From Zopfochytrium polystomum (taxonomy: Eukaryota > Chytridiomycota > Chytridiomycetes > Chytridiales > Chytridiaceae), in the NCBI GenBank assembly GCA_025765615.1, contig JAIVFJ010000455.1:1-39273 (forward strand): 39,273 nt of DNA, read 5' to 3'. Shown here one piece after another: positions 1-8,458 of the stretch; position 1 is the stretch's first letter; every line of letters starts with the position of its first letter. Below the pieces are notes generated by a model. That model was not told the DNA's origin. It worked only from the letters and a program-made list of their open reading frames with translations, and searched no databases. The position numbers and the translations under genes are program-made.

Positions 1-1048
1 CTGCCCAAATTAATTATGGGGGGCTTACCAGCACGCATCTGCAGGATCTATCAGTCAGTAAAGATAAAGAAGAGAAGAAGACGACAAAAAGTCGGTGAGC
101 GACCACAACCCGATTGCCCACACGTCCGACTTCCACGAGTACGGCCGCCCGGCAGCGACCTCGGGCGACATGTAGTTTGGCGTCCCGATCGCTGTCTGCG
201 CGAGATCAGAGACTGACGGAAGTCTTCGCGCAATGCCAAAGTCGCCGAGCTTGATTGCCTGTGGTTTTGGGCGAGGGAAGGAAGCAAGAGTCGACAGGGC
301 AGAAGACGGAAGGTTACCTTCTTGCCCGGTCCATAAAAATATTCTTGGGAGAACGGTGCACGAGTAACTGGTCAGCATTTTTGTTGAAAGGTGAGCGGTC
401 CCATACCTTTGTTTTGATGTCGCGGTGGAGTATCAAGTGCTCATGCAGATGCCAGACAGCGGACACAAGCTGCCCGAACAGTCGCCAAATCTCCGACTCT
501 TCGAGGACTTTTGCGCGAATGTGACTGTAGAGATCGCCACCCTCGCAGTACCTGGAAAGGCAACACGAGGTATCGAGGTAAGTCCGCAGAAAAAATAATG
601 ATAGAAGATAAACTTTTGAACCAAAGACTCACTGCATGACGACGTAGAGCTTTCCGTCGAGCGTAAAGTCGTCGAAAAACCGCACCACGTTTGGGTGGGG
701 AGGCAAGACGCGGCACAGGCGGGCTTCGCGCTCCGCGTACGCGCGGTGGTCGGCAGATGTGGAGTCCAAGGCGATATCTTTGTGAAGTAAATTCGATCAC
801 CATATTCTCAGATGCACGTCTCCTCTCTCTCCATCCCTGTCTAATCTACCTTTGCGCAGTACCGCTCGCACAGCGCGCTCCTGTCGGCGTCCGGCCTGCT
901 TGTGAGGACGACGATGATGCGACGGCGGCGGCGTAGCGAAACAGCCTGACCTCGCAAGTCGAGCCGCGCCCAACCAGGTCGCCGAGTACAAATGCCTGCT
1001 GGTGCGCCGCGACTGCGTTGTGCGACCAGATGCTGCCATGAGGAAAGG
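1..1048 (-). CDS. NEK (NIMA-related) Ser/Thr protein kinase, partial at the left edge
   Basis: Seen: spliced exons on the minus strand at about 1048-863, 777-633, 551-407, 343-318, 258-110 and 38-29. They read a glycine loop (GRGSTCEV), the alphaC region, YCEGGDLY at the hinge, HRDIKTKNIF (catalytic loop), KLGDFGIAR (Mg-binding loop), IGTPNYMSPE (activation segment) and SDVWAIGCVL. The hinge YCEGGDL and the IGTP..SPE string are typical of NEK kinases, which act in centrosome, cilium and cell-cycle control. The rest of the C-lobe and any tail lie beyond position 1; the 5' end is uncertain because a good acceptor at 1049-1054 implies an upstream exon. Odd: the beta3 lysine cannot be placed in a single frame (the exon end may be 850 or 863), and the 318-343 exon joins the next one a base out of frame. 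So it may be a pseudogene or contain assembly indels. The family call is firm; activity is not. Confidence 0.8.
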
Positions 1049-1106
1049 CTGCAGAGTAAGCGGGGGGGCGGATTGTCTGAAAACGGTCGGAGAGAAGGAA
1101 CTGATT

Positions 1107-1107
<1 letters not shown>

Positions 1108-1154
<47 letters not shown>
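1108..1154. repeat. (CA)n microsatellite
   Basis: An uninterrupted run of about 23 CA dinucleotides lies just upstream of the first recognised exon of the kinase. Reading frames through it give only alternating Cys-Val or Thr-His residues and are not coding evidence. Confidence 0.95.
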
Positions 1155-1157
<3 letters not shown>

Positions 1158-1255
1158 CAGGCATCACGGCACGGAACTCACGCTCAGTTCTGACGCTCTC
1201 GGACGGGCAGTGAGAGAGAAAATGTTGATCGATTGATCGATCAAGGCTCCCCCCA

Positions 1256-1263
1256 GAGAGAAA

Positions 1264-1298
<35 letters not shown>

Positions 1299-1394
1299 GA
1301 GAGAGAGAGAGAAGGAGAGATAGAGAGAGAGGAAGAGAGAGAGAGAGAGAGAGAAGAGGAGAGAGAGAATAGAGGAGAGAGAGAGAGAGAGAAC
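1256..1394. repeat. (GA)n-rich microsatellite block
   Basis: About 140 nt of nearly pure purine on the plus strand, made of interrupted GA dinucleotide runs. It lies in the divergent interval between the kinase (minus) and the zinc-finger gene (plus). Together with the CA repeat it fills much of this promoter interval. Apart from these repeats I see nothing in 1049-1678. Confidence 0.95.
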
Positions 1395-1678
1395 ATATCA
1401 TGTAGCCCCACCAACTGTCTCCCGTTTGTCTTTGACATTGCGGGTCCCGTCCCTCGCTTTTGTGTTTTTCCTTTTTCGGACGGAGTGCGAGGGTGAGGTA
1501 AGTCTCAAAACAAAAAAAAAAAAATGCCTCCCACTGTTGTGGGCCGTCGCAAACCAGTCAGAAACGAACTCGTGAATTCTGTGAAAGGATTTCTTCCTCT
1601 GCTCATCCACCCACAACCAACCAACCCGATCGATATCCCGCCTGCTATCCAAAAGTCCCCTCCACCCTAACTAAGCCC

Positions 1679-3195
1679 ATGGAATCCCAAGCTACCACGC
1701 TCCTCCTTGACTGCGACTGGGCCGCACTCAGCTGCAAGCCTCGCGCGCAGGGCGTGAGGCAGGAAGAGGGGCCGTGCACGCAGCAAGAGAAATCGTTCGC
1801 GCGATTGCTCGGCAGCGTCGTGGCACAGGCACAGGGCGTCGACCTTGGGCCATGGGCTGGCCTCAACGAAGATGGGTTTCCACCACCCGCAAACGCGCAT
1901 ACCAGGTTCGCCCTTGGACAGAATATTTCGACGACATAGAGAGAATTTCCAGTCCAGCTTACATACCTCCCTCGCCAATAGCCTGGAGCCGCTGATGTTC
2001 CCCTCCCGTGCGCCGACATCGTTCTGGCAACCTCTGATACCCACCCACGACGCGCTCGGCGCCGCCCTGCTCAGCCCGATCAACCAAGACACGTTCGCCT
2101 CGATCTTTGCTGAATTCCTCCCGAGTCCTCGCAGCCCGATTGCTCCAGCGATACCGTCACTGATGCCCCAGTTTGACGGGTTCCCGGACACGATGGGTCT
2201 CGGCTGGGAGTGTTCGGACTCACCGGCGGTGCTTCCGGACACTTTTACCCCGGTCTTCTCGTCTTACCAGTCCACGTCCGCCGACAACTCGTTCGTGGCC
2301 GAGGAGGATTCGAGCTGTCCGGCTCCTGATTTGAGCAACTGGAAGTACGCGGCCCGGAACCCCGTATTCGTTGTCCCGCCGTCGTCCACGTCACCGCCGC
2401 CGTCAAAGACTCTCTCCGTCTGCCCGTCGTCGTTGACCGCGAGTCCGCCGGATGACGCGACCACCGATGCCAACTCGTACACGTCCGTGCGTCTTGCCGA
2501 TATTCCGTCGCTGTGCGCCCCGGTGCTGTCACCAAAACAATCTCTTTCAACTATTGCTGCGGGAATACTTTGCGGCTTCAACAGGACCGCCTCGTCCTGC
2601 CTCAACCTCCTCGAGATTTCCAAGTTCACCACACAGCCGCTCCCATGACCTGCCCAAACCATCACGACAGAGTCCATCCTCACCATCCCCGCCGCCTCAC
2701 TGACGCAGAACGCGACGACGCCCGAGCCGACTCCAAAGCCGCTGGCGGCCGCGAAACGACGCAGCAAGCGGTCCACGCAGCATTCGATCACCTGCGAGGA
2801 CTGCGGCCGCGGGTTCGCGAGGACGGACCTCTTTGCGATCCACCAGTTTCACCACCGGCCGTACGAGTCGCGGCCGTTTCCGTGCGAGCTGTGGTGAGTT
2901 TAGTGCAGCTTCGTTATTGCAAATTTTCGTTGAATGACGCCGCTAATTGATGTTTGTTGTGTTAATAACATCCCAAAAACAAAGCCCTCTTCGATTCTGC
3001 CGCCACCACGACTACCTCCGGCACAAGGCTAGCCTGCACTCGGACGCGCGGGAGCATACGTGCCGAAGGTGCGGAGCCTCGTTCGCGAGGACCGACGCGC
3101 TGTTTCGGCACAAGGTTTCTTGCCAGAAGGCGGCTGTTGCGGGCACTGGACGCGGACGAAGGGTGAAGGCGCAGGAGGAGGGCTTGAAGATTTGA
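1679..3195 (+). CDS. C2H2 zinc-finger transcription factor-like protein
   Basis: Seen: ATG at 1679 in a good context (cccATGG), then an intron at 1906-1957 that restores frame. A long Ser/Pro/Thr-rich, mostly disordered region follows to about 2520, then a basic stretch (KRRSKRS) and three C-terminal zinc fingers. Finger 1 is CEDCGRGFARTD..HQFHH; finger 2 is CELC|PLRFCRHHDYLRH, split by an intron at 2894-2984; finger 3 is CRRCGASFARTD with H..C as the last ligands. The stop is at 3195. Inference: a nuclear DNA-binding regulator with an N-terminal regulatory region. Another intron must lie between about 2520 and 2710, since an in-frame TGA at 2646 has to be removed. The option 2522-2708 keeps frame but is long for this genome, so that boundary is unresolved. 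The targets cannot be told. Confidence 0.82.
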
Positions 3196-4334
3196 GTTGT
3201 GGGCGGGTGAACTTTCGTGGGTCGCAGGACTTGGTTTTGCTTCAAGTCTTTCAGTTGAGCTGCTTTTCCCATCTCGTCTTCTTCGCTCTTTCTTCTACAT
3301 CTGTTCATCTCGCTCCGTTTTTCCTGCGGCTAGCTTTTGGCGAACACTTTTGATGACATTAATTATTCCTACCCTCAAATACTTTCCTCGTATTGATCGG
3401 ACTATGACGTTTTGGTGAGACCTCTGCAGCCTGCGCACACTTCACCTTCCTTTATTTTTTCGCTGCACATGTAAATGATACCGTATCGCAATGGAGCCAG
3501 CTTGCTCTCCGTCCTTTGTGGCAAGTCGTCGGCGCCGTAAATCGACACAAGGACTGCGGAGGCGCGCCATGGGAGCTGCGAGAGTCGTTTGATGCGTTGG
3601 GGCAAGACCACCCCCGGATCGAGACTTTGCATCTACTTCTTTGTCGCGTGGCTAAGTCTTTCTGGGCAAAGTTTAATTATTTTTTTTTTTTTGCTCATGA
3701 AACATCAGCCCCTGTCGTCCAATGGCTAGGACATCACCTCCTTGAAATTCTGGGTTGAACTTCCTCGGTGAAGATCGGCGTTCAAATCGTCGTTGGGGCG
3801 TTGTCATCGTTCTTTCGTGTCGTCGCATGAGCCTGCACGACTTTGTCTTAAAGCCTTTGATTTTCAATTTTGACTGGCGGCACAAAGAGGATCTTTCTTT
3901 ACTTGAATTAGTTCTGGTTGAAAAGGTCGGATAACGGCGGGCGGTGTCAGTCGTGAAAAAGACGAGAAGCGTTAATCGTGGCGAAATGATCATCGATGTT
4001 TGACTGCGCACGACTAGTAGGGTACGTAAGCCTGCGCCGAACACTAAGGAACTCACTCACACCCACAGAAAACCGATACACACAATCAAAAGCCTAAAAA
4101 ATGGGAGGCCTTGAACCACACCGGTCATCCTTTTGAACCAACTGCTGGGGCACCACGGCTTCTTCCGTTTCCGGCCAAAAAAAAAATTTTTTTTTTTCTC
4201 TTTTTTTTCGTCCTTCTGGTGCCCAGTCGTTTCCCTTTATGGACAGACAGACCAGTCCATCCGCCGCCAAAAACATTGTTCATTGTTCATTCTGACTTCT
4301 ACGCCCGTCGAGCAACTAACGGCCGGCAGCGGCG
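3196..4334. other. Intergenic interval
   Basis: About 1.1 kb with no convincing protein gene. It holds a T12 run near 3680, the tRNA-like element at 3708-3800 and an A/T homopolymer block at about 4178-4210. The short open frames here have no recognisable domain. Confidence 0.6.
3708..3800 (+). tRNA. tRNA-like gene with a 21-nt intron-like insert, isotype unclear
   Basis: Seen: a full cloverleaf can be drawn. The acceptor strands GCCCCTG / TTGGGGC pair at 6 of 7 positions counting one G-U. The D arm is GTCC-AATGGCTA-GGAC, the anticodon stem is TCACC/GGTGA, and the T arm is CGGCG-TTCAAAT-CGTCG with a B-box-like loop. The 5' part matches fungal tRNA-Glu A-box sequence. The anticodon loop is 28 nt instead of 7, as expected for a 21-nt intron, but position 33 would be C rather than U and no clean anticodon can be read. 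No strong T-run terminator follows. It is either an unusual intron-bearing tRNA or a decayed one. Confidence 0.45.
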
Positions 4335-5762
4335 ATGGCGATGGCTATGGCTCCTGCTGATGAGGAGTCGGCCGCGGTAGCAGCCAAAGCCCGCGCTTCG
4401 ACGAGCACGACCACTACCACTACCACGAGCACGACCACGACCACGACCACAGCGACGACGGCCACTGCCACACTGCCGTCTGCCATCCCCGCCGTCCTCA
4501 CCCTCTGCGCTTACCTCGACCCGCCCGACCGCCTCCGCCTCGCCACCCTCTTCCGCCTCCGCTCCATCCAGATCGCCGCCGTCGTCGCACACCGCGCCCC
4601 GCGCGAGCTCGACCACGCCAGCGCCCTCGGCGACGTCGACCTCCTCGCCCACCTAGACGCCCACGCCGCTCGCACCGCCACCCGACTCCGCGGCACCCAC
4701 GCCGCCGTCGACACCGCCAGCGCCCGCGGCCACCTCGCCGTCCTCCGCTGGTGGCGCGCCCGCGGCGGCGTCGTCCTGTACTCCGCCGCTGCCGTCGACG
4801 CCGCCAGCGCCAACGGCCACCTCCGCGTCCTCCGCTGGTGGCGCGACGAGGCCGGCCTCGAGATCCGCTTCTCGGAAAAAGCATTTGACGCCGCGTGCCG
4901 CAACGCGGATTTCCCCGTGCTCGCGTGGTGGGCAGGCTGCGGCCTGCCCATCCGCTGCTCGCACGACCTCGTCGACCGGCTGGCGACCGACGGCCGCATC
5001 GAAGTCCTGCGCTGGCTCGTCGCCGCCGGCGTCAAGCTTGTCGGGCTGTCCTCCAACGCACCCGTCGACGGCCACCCCAGGAGCCCGGGCGTCCTCTCCG
5101 CATGCACCCTCCGCGTCACGGCCGACGGCCTCCGCGGCGCCACCCGCAACGGCCACCTCGCTGTCCTGCAGTGGCTGCACGCCGACGTCCTCCGCCGCGA
5201 CTTCCCCCGCAGCGTCCGCGGCGTCATGGACCTCGCCTCGGCTGCCGACACCAACTTCAACGTAGCGCTCCTCGACTTTTGGCTGCGCCGCCTGGCCCCG
5301 CTCGGCCTCGACTACACGATGGCCGCCATTGACGGCGCCAGCGCCCGCGGCGACCTCGCCGCGCTCCGCTGGTGGAAACGCAGCGGCCTCGTGCTAAAGT
5401 ACTCGTCGGCCGCCGTCAACGCCGCCAGCGCCGCAGGCCGCATCGACGTGCTGCGCTGGTGGCGACGCTCGGCGCTCAAGCTCGAGTACACAACGGCTGC
5501 CGTCGACGACGCGAGCGCGAACGGGCACGTGGAGGTCCTGCAGTGGTGGAAGAAGAGCGGGCTGTTTTTGTCGTATACGGATGCGGCGGTGCACGGCGCG
5601 ACCGCGGCGGGACACGTGGGAGTGTTGAGATGGTGGTGGGAGAGTGGGTTGGAGATCAAGTTTATGCCGTCCGGGGATGGCTCGAGAACTCGAGCTGCAC
5701 CGCAGAGGTCGTGGAATGGTGGAAAGAATCTGGGCTGTTGCGGACGGACGACGGCATCATGA
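4335..5762 (+). CDS. Ankyrin-like repeat protein, chytrid WW-repeat type, 3' frame break
   Basis: Seen: an open frame of 475 codons. A Thr/Ala-rich N-terminus and a short leucine-rich segment (residues about 48-80, F-box-like in spacing) precede tandem units of about 29 residues. The units follow a pattern like AAVDxASANGHVxVLxWW then xxSGLxLxY, which resembles degenerate ankyrin repeats. The best units are near 4700-4870 and 5310-5660; those between are diverged. After about 5665 the repeat continues in another frame (AEVVEWWKESGLL) and would end at 5851, so the stop at 5762 is probably due to a single-base frame break near 5690. Ankyrin repeats bind proteins; the partner is unknown. The DNA is very rich in GC at codon third positions, and the opposite strand shows long spurious open frames. 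Confidence 0.75.
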   Translation: MAMAMAPADEESAAVAAKARASTSTTTTTTTSTTTTTTTATTATATLPSAIPAVLTLCAYLDPPDRLRLATLFRLRSIQIAAVVAHRAPRELDHASALGDVDLLAHLDAHAARTATRLRGTHAAVDTASARGHLAVLRWWRARGGVVLYSAAAVDAASANGHLRVLRWWRDEAGLEIRFSEKAFDAACRNADFPVLAWWAGCGLPIRCSHDLVDRLATDGRIEVLRWLVAAGVKLVGLSSNAPVDGHPRSPGVLSACTLRVTADGLRGATRNGHLAVLQWLHADVLRRDFPRSVRGVMDLASAADTNFNVALLDFWLRRLAPLGLDYTMAAIDGASARGDLAALRWWKRSGLVLKYSSAAVNAASAAGRIDVLRWWRRSALKLEYTTAAVDDASANGHVEVLQWWKKSGLFLSYTDAAVHGATAAGHVGVLRWWWESGLEIKFMPSGDGSRTRAAPQRSWNGGKNLGCCGRTTAS

Positions 5763-5851
5763 TGCCGTCTCGAAAGTCTTGTGCTGCGGTGGAGCGATCC
5801 CAAGGTCTTTTATTGTCCAAGCTTTCTCATATTAGCCTGAAGCTCATGTAG

Positions 5852-6289
5852 CATTCCGTGCACCCACTGATGCGAGTCTTAGTGCGTGTGACGGCCAAAC
5901 GAAGTATTTTCATGTTTTGTCTCATATTACGTAATGCATACACCACCTTAACTTAGTGAAAATTCTTTCCGTGCGAGGTACAACTGAAGCCCAGGCGGCG
6001 CTGCTCCGATTTGGAGGCGGTGAGTGCACTCGGAACCCATAGGGGCCTCCCCGCCTCCAACACACTGTATCGGCTTCGACTTTGAAGCACGAGCAGTCGG
6101 CGCCGTCCCCATGCCCTGCGAAACGGACCTCCGGTCCTCGGTTGATCTAACTTCTCAATTTCCTACGCCACTCTGCACTCGCATTGGAGATGCCGGCTGC
6201 TAAATATTTTGCAAAACCTTTCTGTCAATTTTATTTTTTTGGCTCCCCTTCTCCCTACCCCAAAAGTATGGAAACAGGAGCTTATGCGC
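5852..6289. other. Intergenic interval with a 10-bp inverted repeat
   Basis: A perfect inverted repeat (TTGGAGGCGG at 6011-6020 and its complement at 6051-6060) could form a hairpin with a 30-nt loop. The same place contains a 16-nt string (6055-6070) also found inside the WASP gene at about 10634. I see no gene here. Confidence 0.5.
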
Positions 6290-7560
6290 TCAGGTTTTAG
6301 ATATCTTGGTAAAATACGAGAGGGACCTTTCAGCAAGTCGCACCATTAAGTAGTACGCTTCAACAAAGCTCACGTTGTCGTCCACTTGCATATCATCAAA
6401 GAGTGCCTCCACCTTTCTCTCGTCAATCGCATGAACATGGTCCAGTGTTTCAAACTGAATGACATGCTTCGTCATCTCTCCTTTCCAGTCGTGCGCTTCG
6501 AATCTCTGGCAGCCGACCGCGGACATGAGACTGTTGCAGTTGCGACACGTCCCCTTGCACCCAACCTCCTTCACGGTTTTACCGCAGTCGTCGCACTTCT
6601 CGAAGCACTTTTGGCCGTCGCCGTTGGGGCAGCATGTATGATGGATGTGGTCGCAATTGCTCTCTCGATCCGATTTGCCGCAGCACGTCCACTTGCCTAC
6701 GCACAGGAAACCGTCCCAACGGCCCGAGTGCGTGATGCTTGGTTCGCCCGGGTGGAATCGCGTCGTCTTTCGGCTGTGCACCGCTCCTCCTGACTCTCCG
6801 TGGAAGCGGCAGGGCTTGACGATGAGAAGAGGATCGCCAATCTTGCCGCACCGCCGACAAGTGTCTCTTGTGATGCGCGGCGCAAGGGTAGGCGGGTCGG
6901 CCAAAGCGTACTGCGAGTCGCACCAGCTTGTGACCGCCGAGAAGTCTTTCTTCTTGCAGCGTGCCCAGTTTCGCGCGCCGAGCCCCATGATTCGCAGCTT
7001 CCCAGTCAGAATGCTGGACGCGGCGTCGCGGAGGAACTCGCTCATGGAGCCAAGCATGCTTTTACCGGAGACGGCAAAGAAGCAGAGAGCCTCAAACCCG
7101 GCGAAGCGAGTGCCGAGGACCTCGAGGAGGGACTTTACCTCTGGAGCGAGCCGCGCCTGGCACACGTCGTCTTGCGAGACAAAGACAATAATCCCGATTA
7201 CCTTGCGGCTCATCACGTACTTGAGGAGCCAGCGGTGGATGACGGTATCATTGATGGGCTCTCGGTTGGGTCCGCCGACATCACCATAGCCGGGCATGTC
7301 AATGATGGAAACCCTTGTACCCTGTTTGTGGAATCGGATTAGTGATCCCACCAGCGAAGTGGAGAAAGAGCGGAAACATCAGAAGGTACGTTTTTTTCAA
7401 GCCAAACTTCAATGGGCTTCGTGCTAACGCCCGCAACCCCAGCTCCTGTCGGGTTATCGCTTCCAGAGTAAATGTTACAGAATGTGCTCTTGCCAAGGCC
7501 GGACTTTCCGACCACGATGATCGCGGAGGAGGATTTCTGCGCGGAGCGGGATATCTCCAT
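6290..7560 (-). CDS. AIG1/septin-like P-loop GTPase with Cys/His-rich C-terminus
   Basis: Seen: exon 1 (7560-7390) starts MEISRS and carries the Walker A motif GKSGLGKST. An intron (7389-7322) is in phase 0 and contains a branch-like ctaat. Exon 2 (7321-6290) begins GTRVSIIDMPGYGD, the G3 motif DxPG. The product is 400 residues. After the G domain comes a Cys/His-rich region, about residues 215-345, with CRRC, FHPGEP, KWTCCGKS, CDHIHHTCC, CDDCG and CRNC. The HPG..W.CC spacing recalls CHORD-type zinc modules. Established: AIG1-like and septin-like GTPases act at membranes or scaffolds by GTP-dependent oligomerisation. Inference: a GTPase with a zinc-binding ligand or partner module. A clear G4 (T/N)KxD is not visible, so nucleotide specificity is uncertain. 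No signal peptide. Confidence 0.78.
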
Positions 7561-8022
7561 GACGTTTGAAGAGGAACCAAGCGAGTGAGCTTTGGCAATG
7601 TGGGAAAGGGGTGGAGAGAAACACCATTCTTATATGGCTTGGGACAGAGGTGGGTGGAAGTGCACGTGCGCCCTGGACAGCGGTGCAAGATCACTTGCAC
7701 TTGCACTTGAATTCTTATGGGTGGCGAAGTCAAACGCCTAAGAAAGTTTTCTTGTCCCAAGTGTCAACCCGCAACAGAAGCTTTATTCACAACGCGAGCA
7801 AAGGCTAATGGACGATGTGTTTCAACAATTTTAAAGTCAGATTCAAAAGAAAACAAAAGAAGTCTCGAAAAAGGTGGGCCGCATTGGTTGTAGTAGGATG
7901 ACGACGACGAACGACGACGACTTCAGATCTGTCGGGCGGCGGCGGCGAGAGAGCGTGTCGTGAAGGTGAGCCTTTCTGCGCTGGAGGGGGCGGGGGGGTT
8001 GGCGTGGTTGGAGGCCGCGTCG

Positions 8023-8025
<3 letters not shown>

Positions 8026-8053
<28 letters not shown>
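8026..8053. repeat. T28 homopolymer
   Basis: An uninterrupted run of about 28 T on the plus strand, so a poly-A stretch on the minus strand. On that strand it lies about 80 nt downstream of the tRNA-like halves, which raises the possibility of a retroposed RNA tail. Confidence 0.9.
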
Positions 8054-8130
8054 GGTCCAAAACAAAACGGACAAGCGAAGGTGGACCGAAAAGCAAAACA
8101 AAAACGCTTTGCTCAGCCGGCAACAGATAC

Positions 8131-8223
8131 CGCCATAAAGTTTTAGGTAGACGCTCTCCCACTGAGCTACAGGGAGCATCTCCCTGGCGGGAATCGAGTC
8201 CGCGACCTTCAACGATGATGGCG
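8131..8223 (-). tRNA. Candidate circularly permuted tRNA (3' half upstream of 5' half)
   Basis: Seen on the minus strand, in order: CGCCAT, CATC, GTTGA (3' anticodon strand), AGGTC (variable loop), a T arm GCGGA-CTCGATT-CCCGC, CAGGGAG (3' acceptor), ATG, CTCCCTG (5' acceptor), TA, a D arm GCTC-AGTGGGA-GAGC, G, TCTAC (5' anticodon strand), CTAAAACTTT, ATGGCG. The acceptor strands are perfectly complementary over 7 bp, the anticodon strands pair at 4 of 5, and the outermost CGCCAT/ATGGCG pair over 6 bp where a pre-tRNA intron helix would be. A TTTTT (8104-8100), a possible Pol III terminator, follows. No ordinary D arm is found upstream of the T arm. The loop would read AAA as anticodon, which is unusual, and T-arm positions 53-54 deviate. 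It may instead be fragments of two decayed tRNAs. Confidence 0.4.
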
Positions 8224-8458
8224 TCTTGGCGTTAGATGACCCGGGCACGCCTGTGGTATCAAAACAAGGTTTAATCCAATGTCACATTCTGTCAACATTA
8301 TGCTACTTACATTGTACCATTTGAGCGACTACCACAAGTGAATCCACGCACAAAACATGGTTAAGTGGAGGATTTCGTGCAGAGGCGGCATCGCTTAGTT
8401 TTGGCGGTTCTTGTCACATTTTCCTGCCCAGAGTTCAATCATCGTTTGCTTCCGCTCT

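Larger units (their letters stand above)
7561..8458. other. Intergenic interval with reversed tRNA halves and a T28 run
   Basis: Between the GTPase start and the esterase pseudogene I find no protein gene. It holds a T28 homopolymer at 8026-8053 and the tRNA-like halves at 8131-8223. Confidence 0.6.

Noticed and set aside
1108..1154. CRISPR-like array
   Set aside because: It is a simple CA repeat with no spacers, in a eukaryotic genome.
797..1496. Open frames through the CA and GA microsatellites
   Set aside because: They are simple dinucleotide translations (Cys-Val, Thr-His, Arg-Glu) and not genes.
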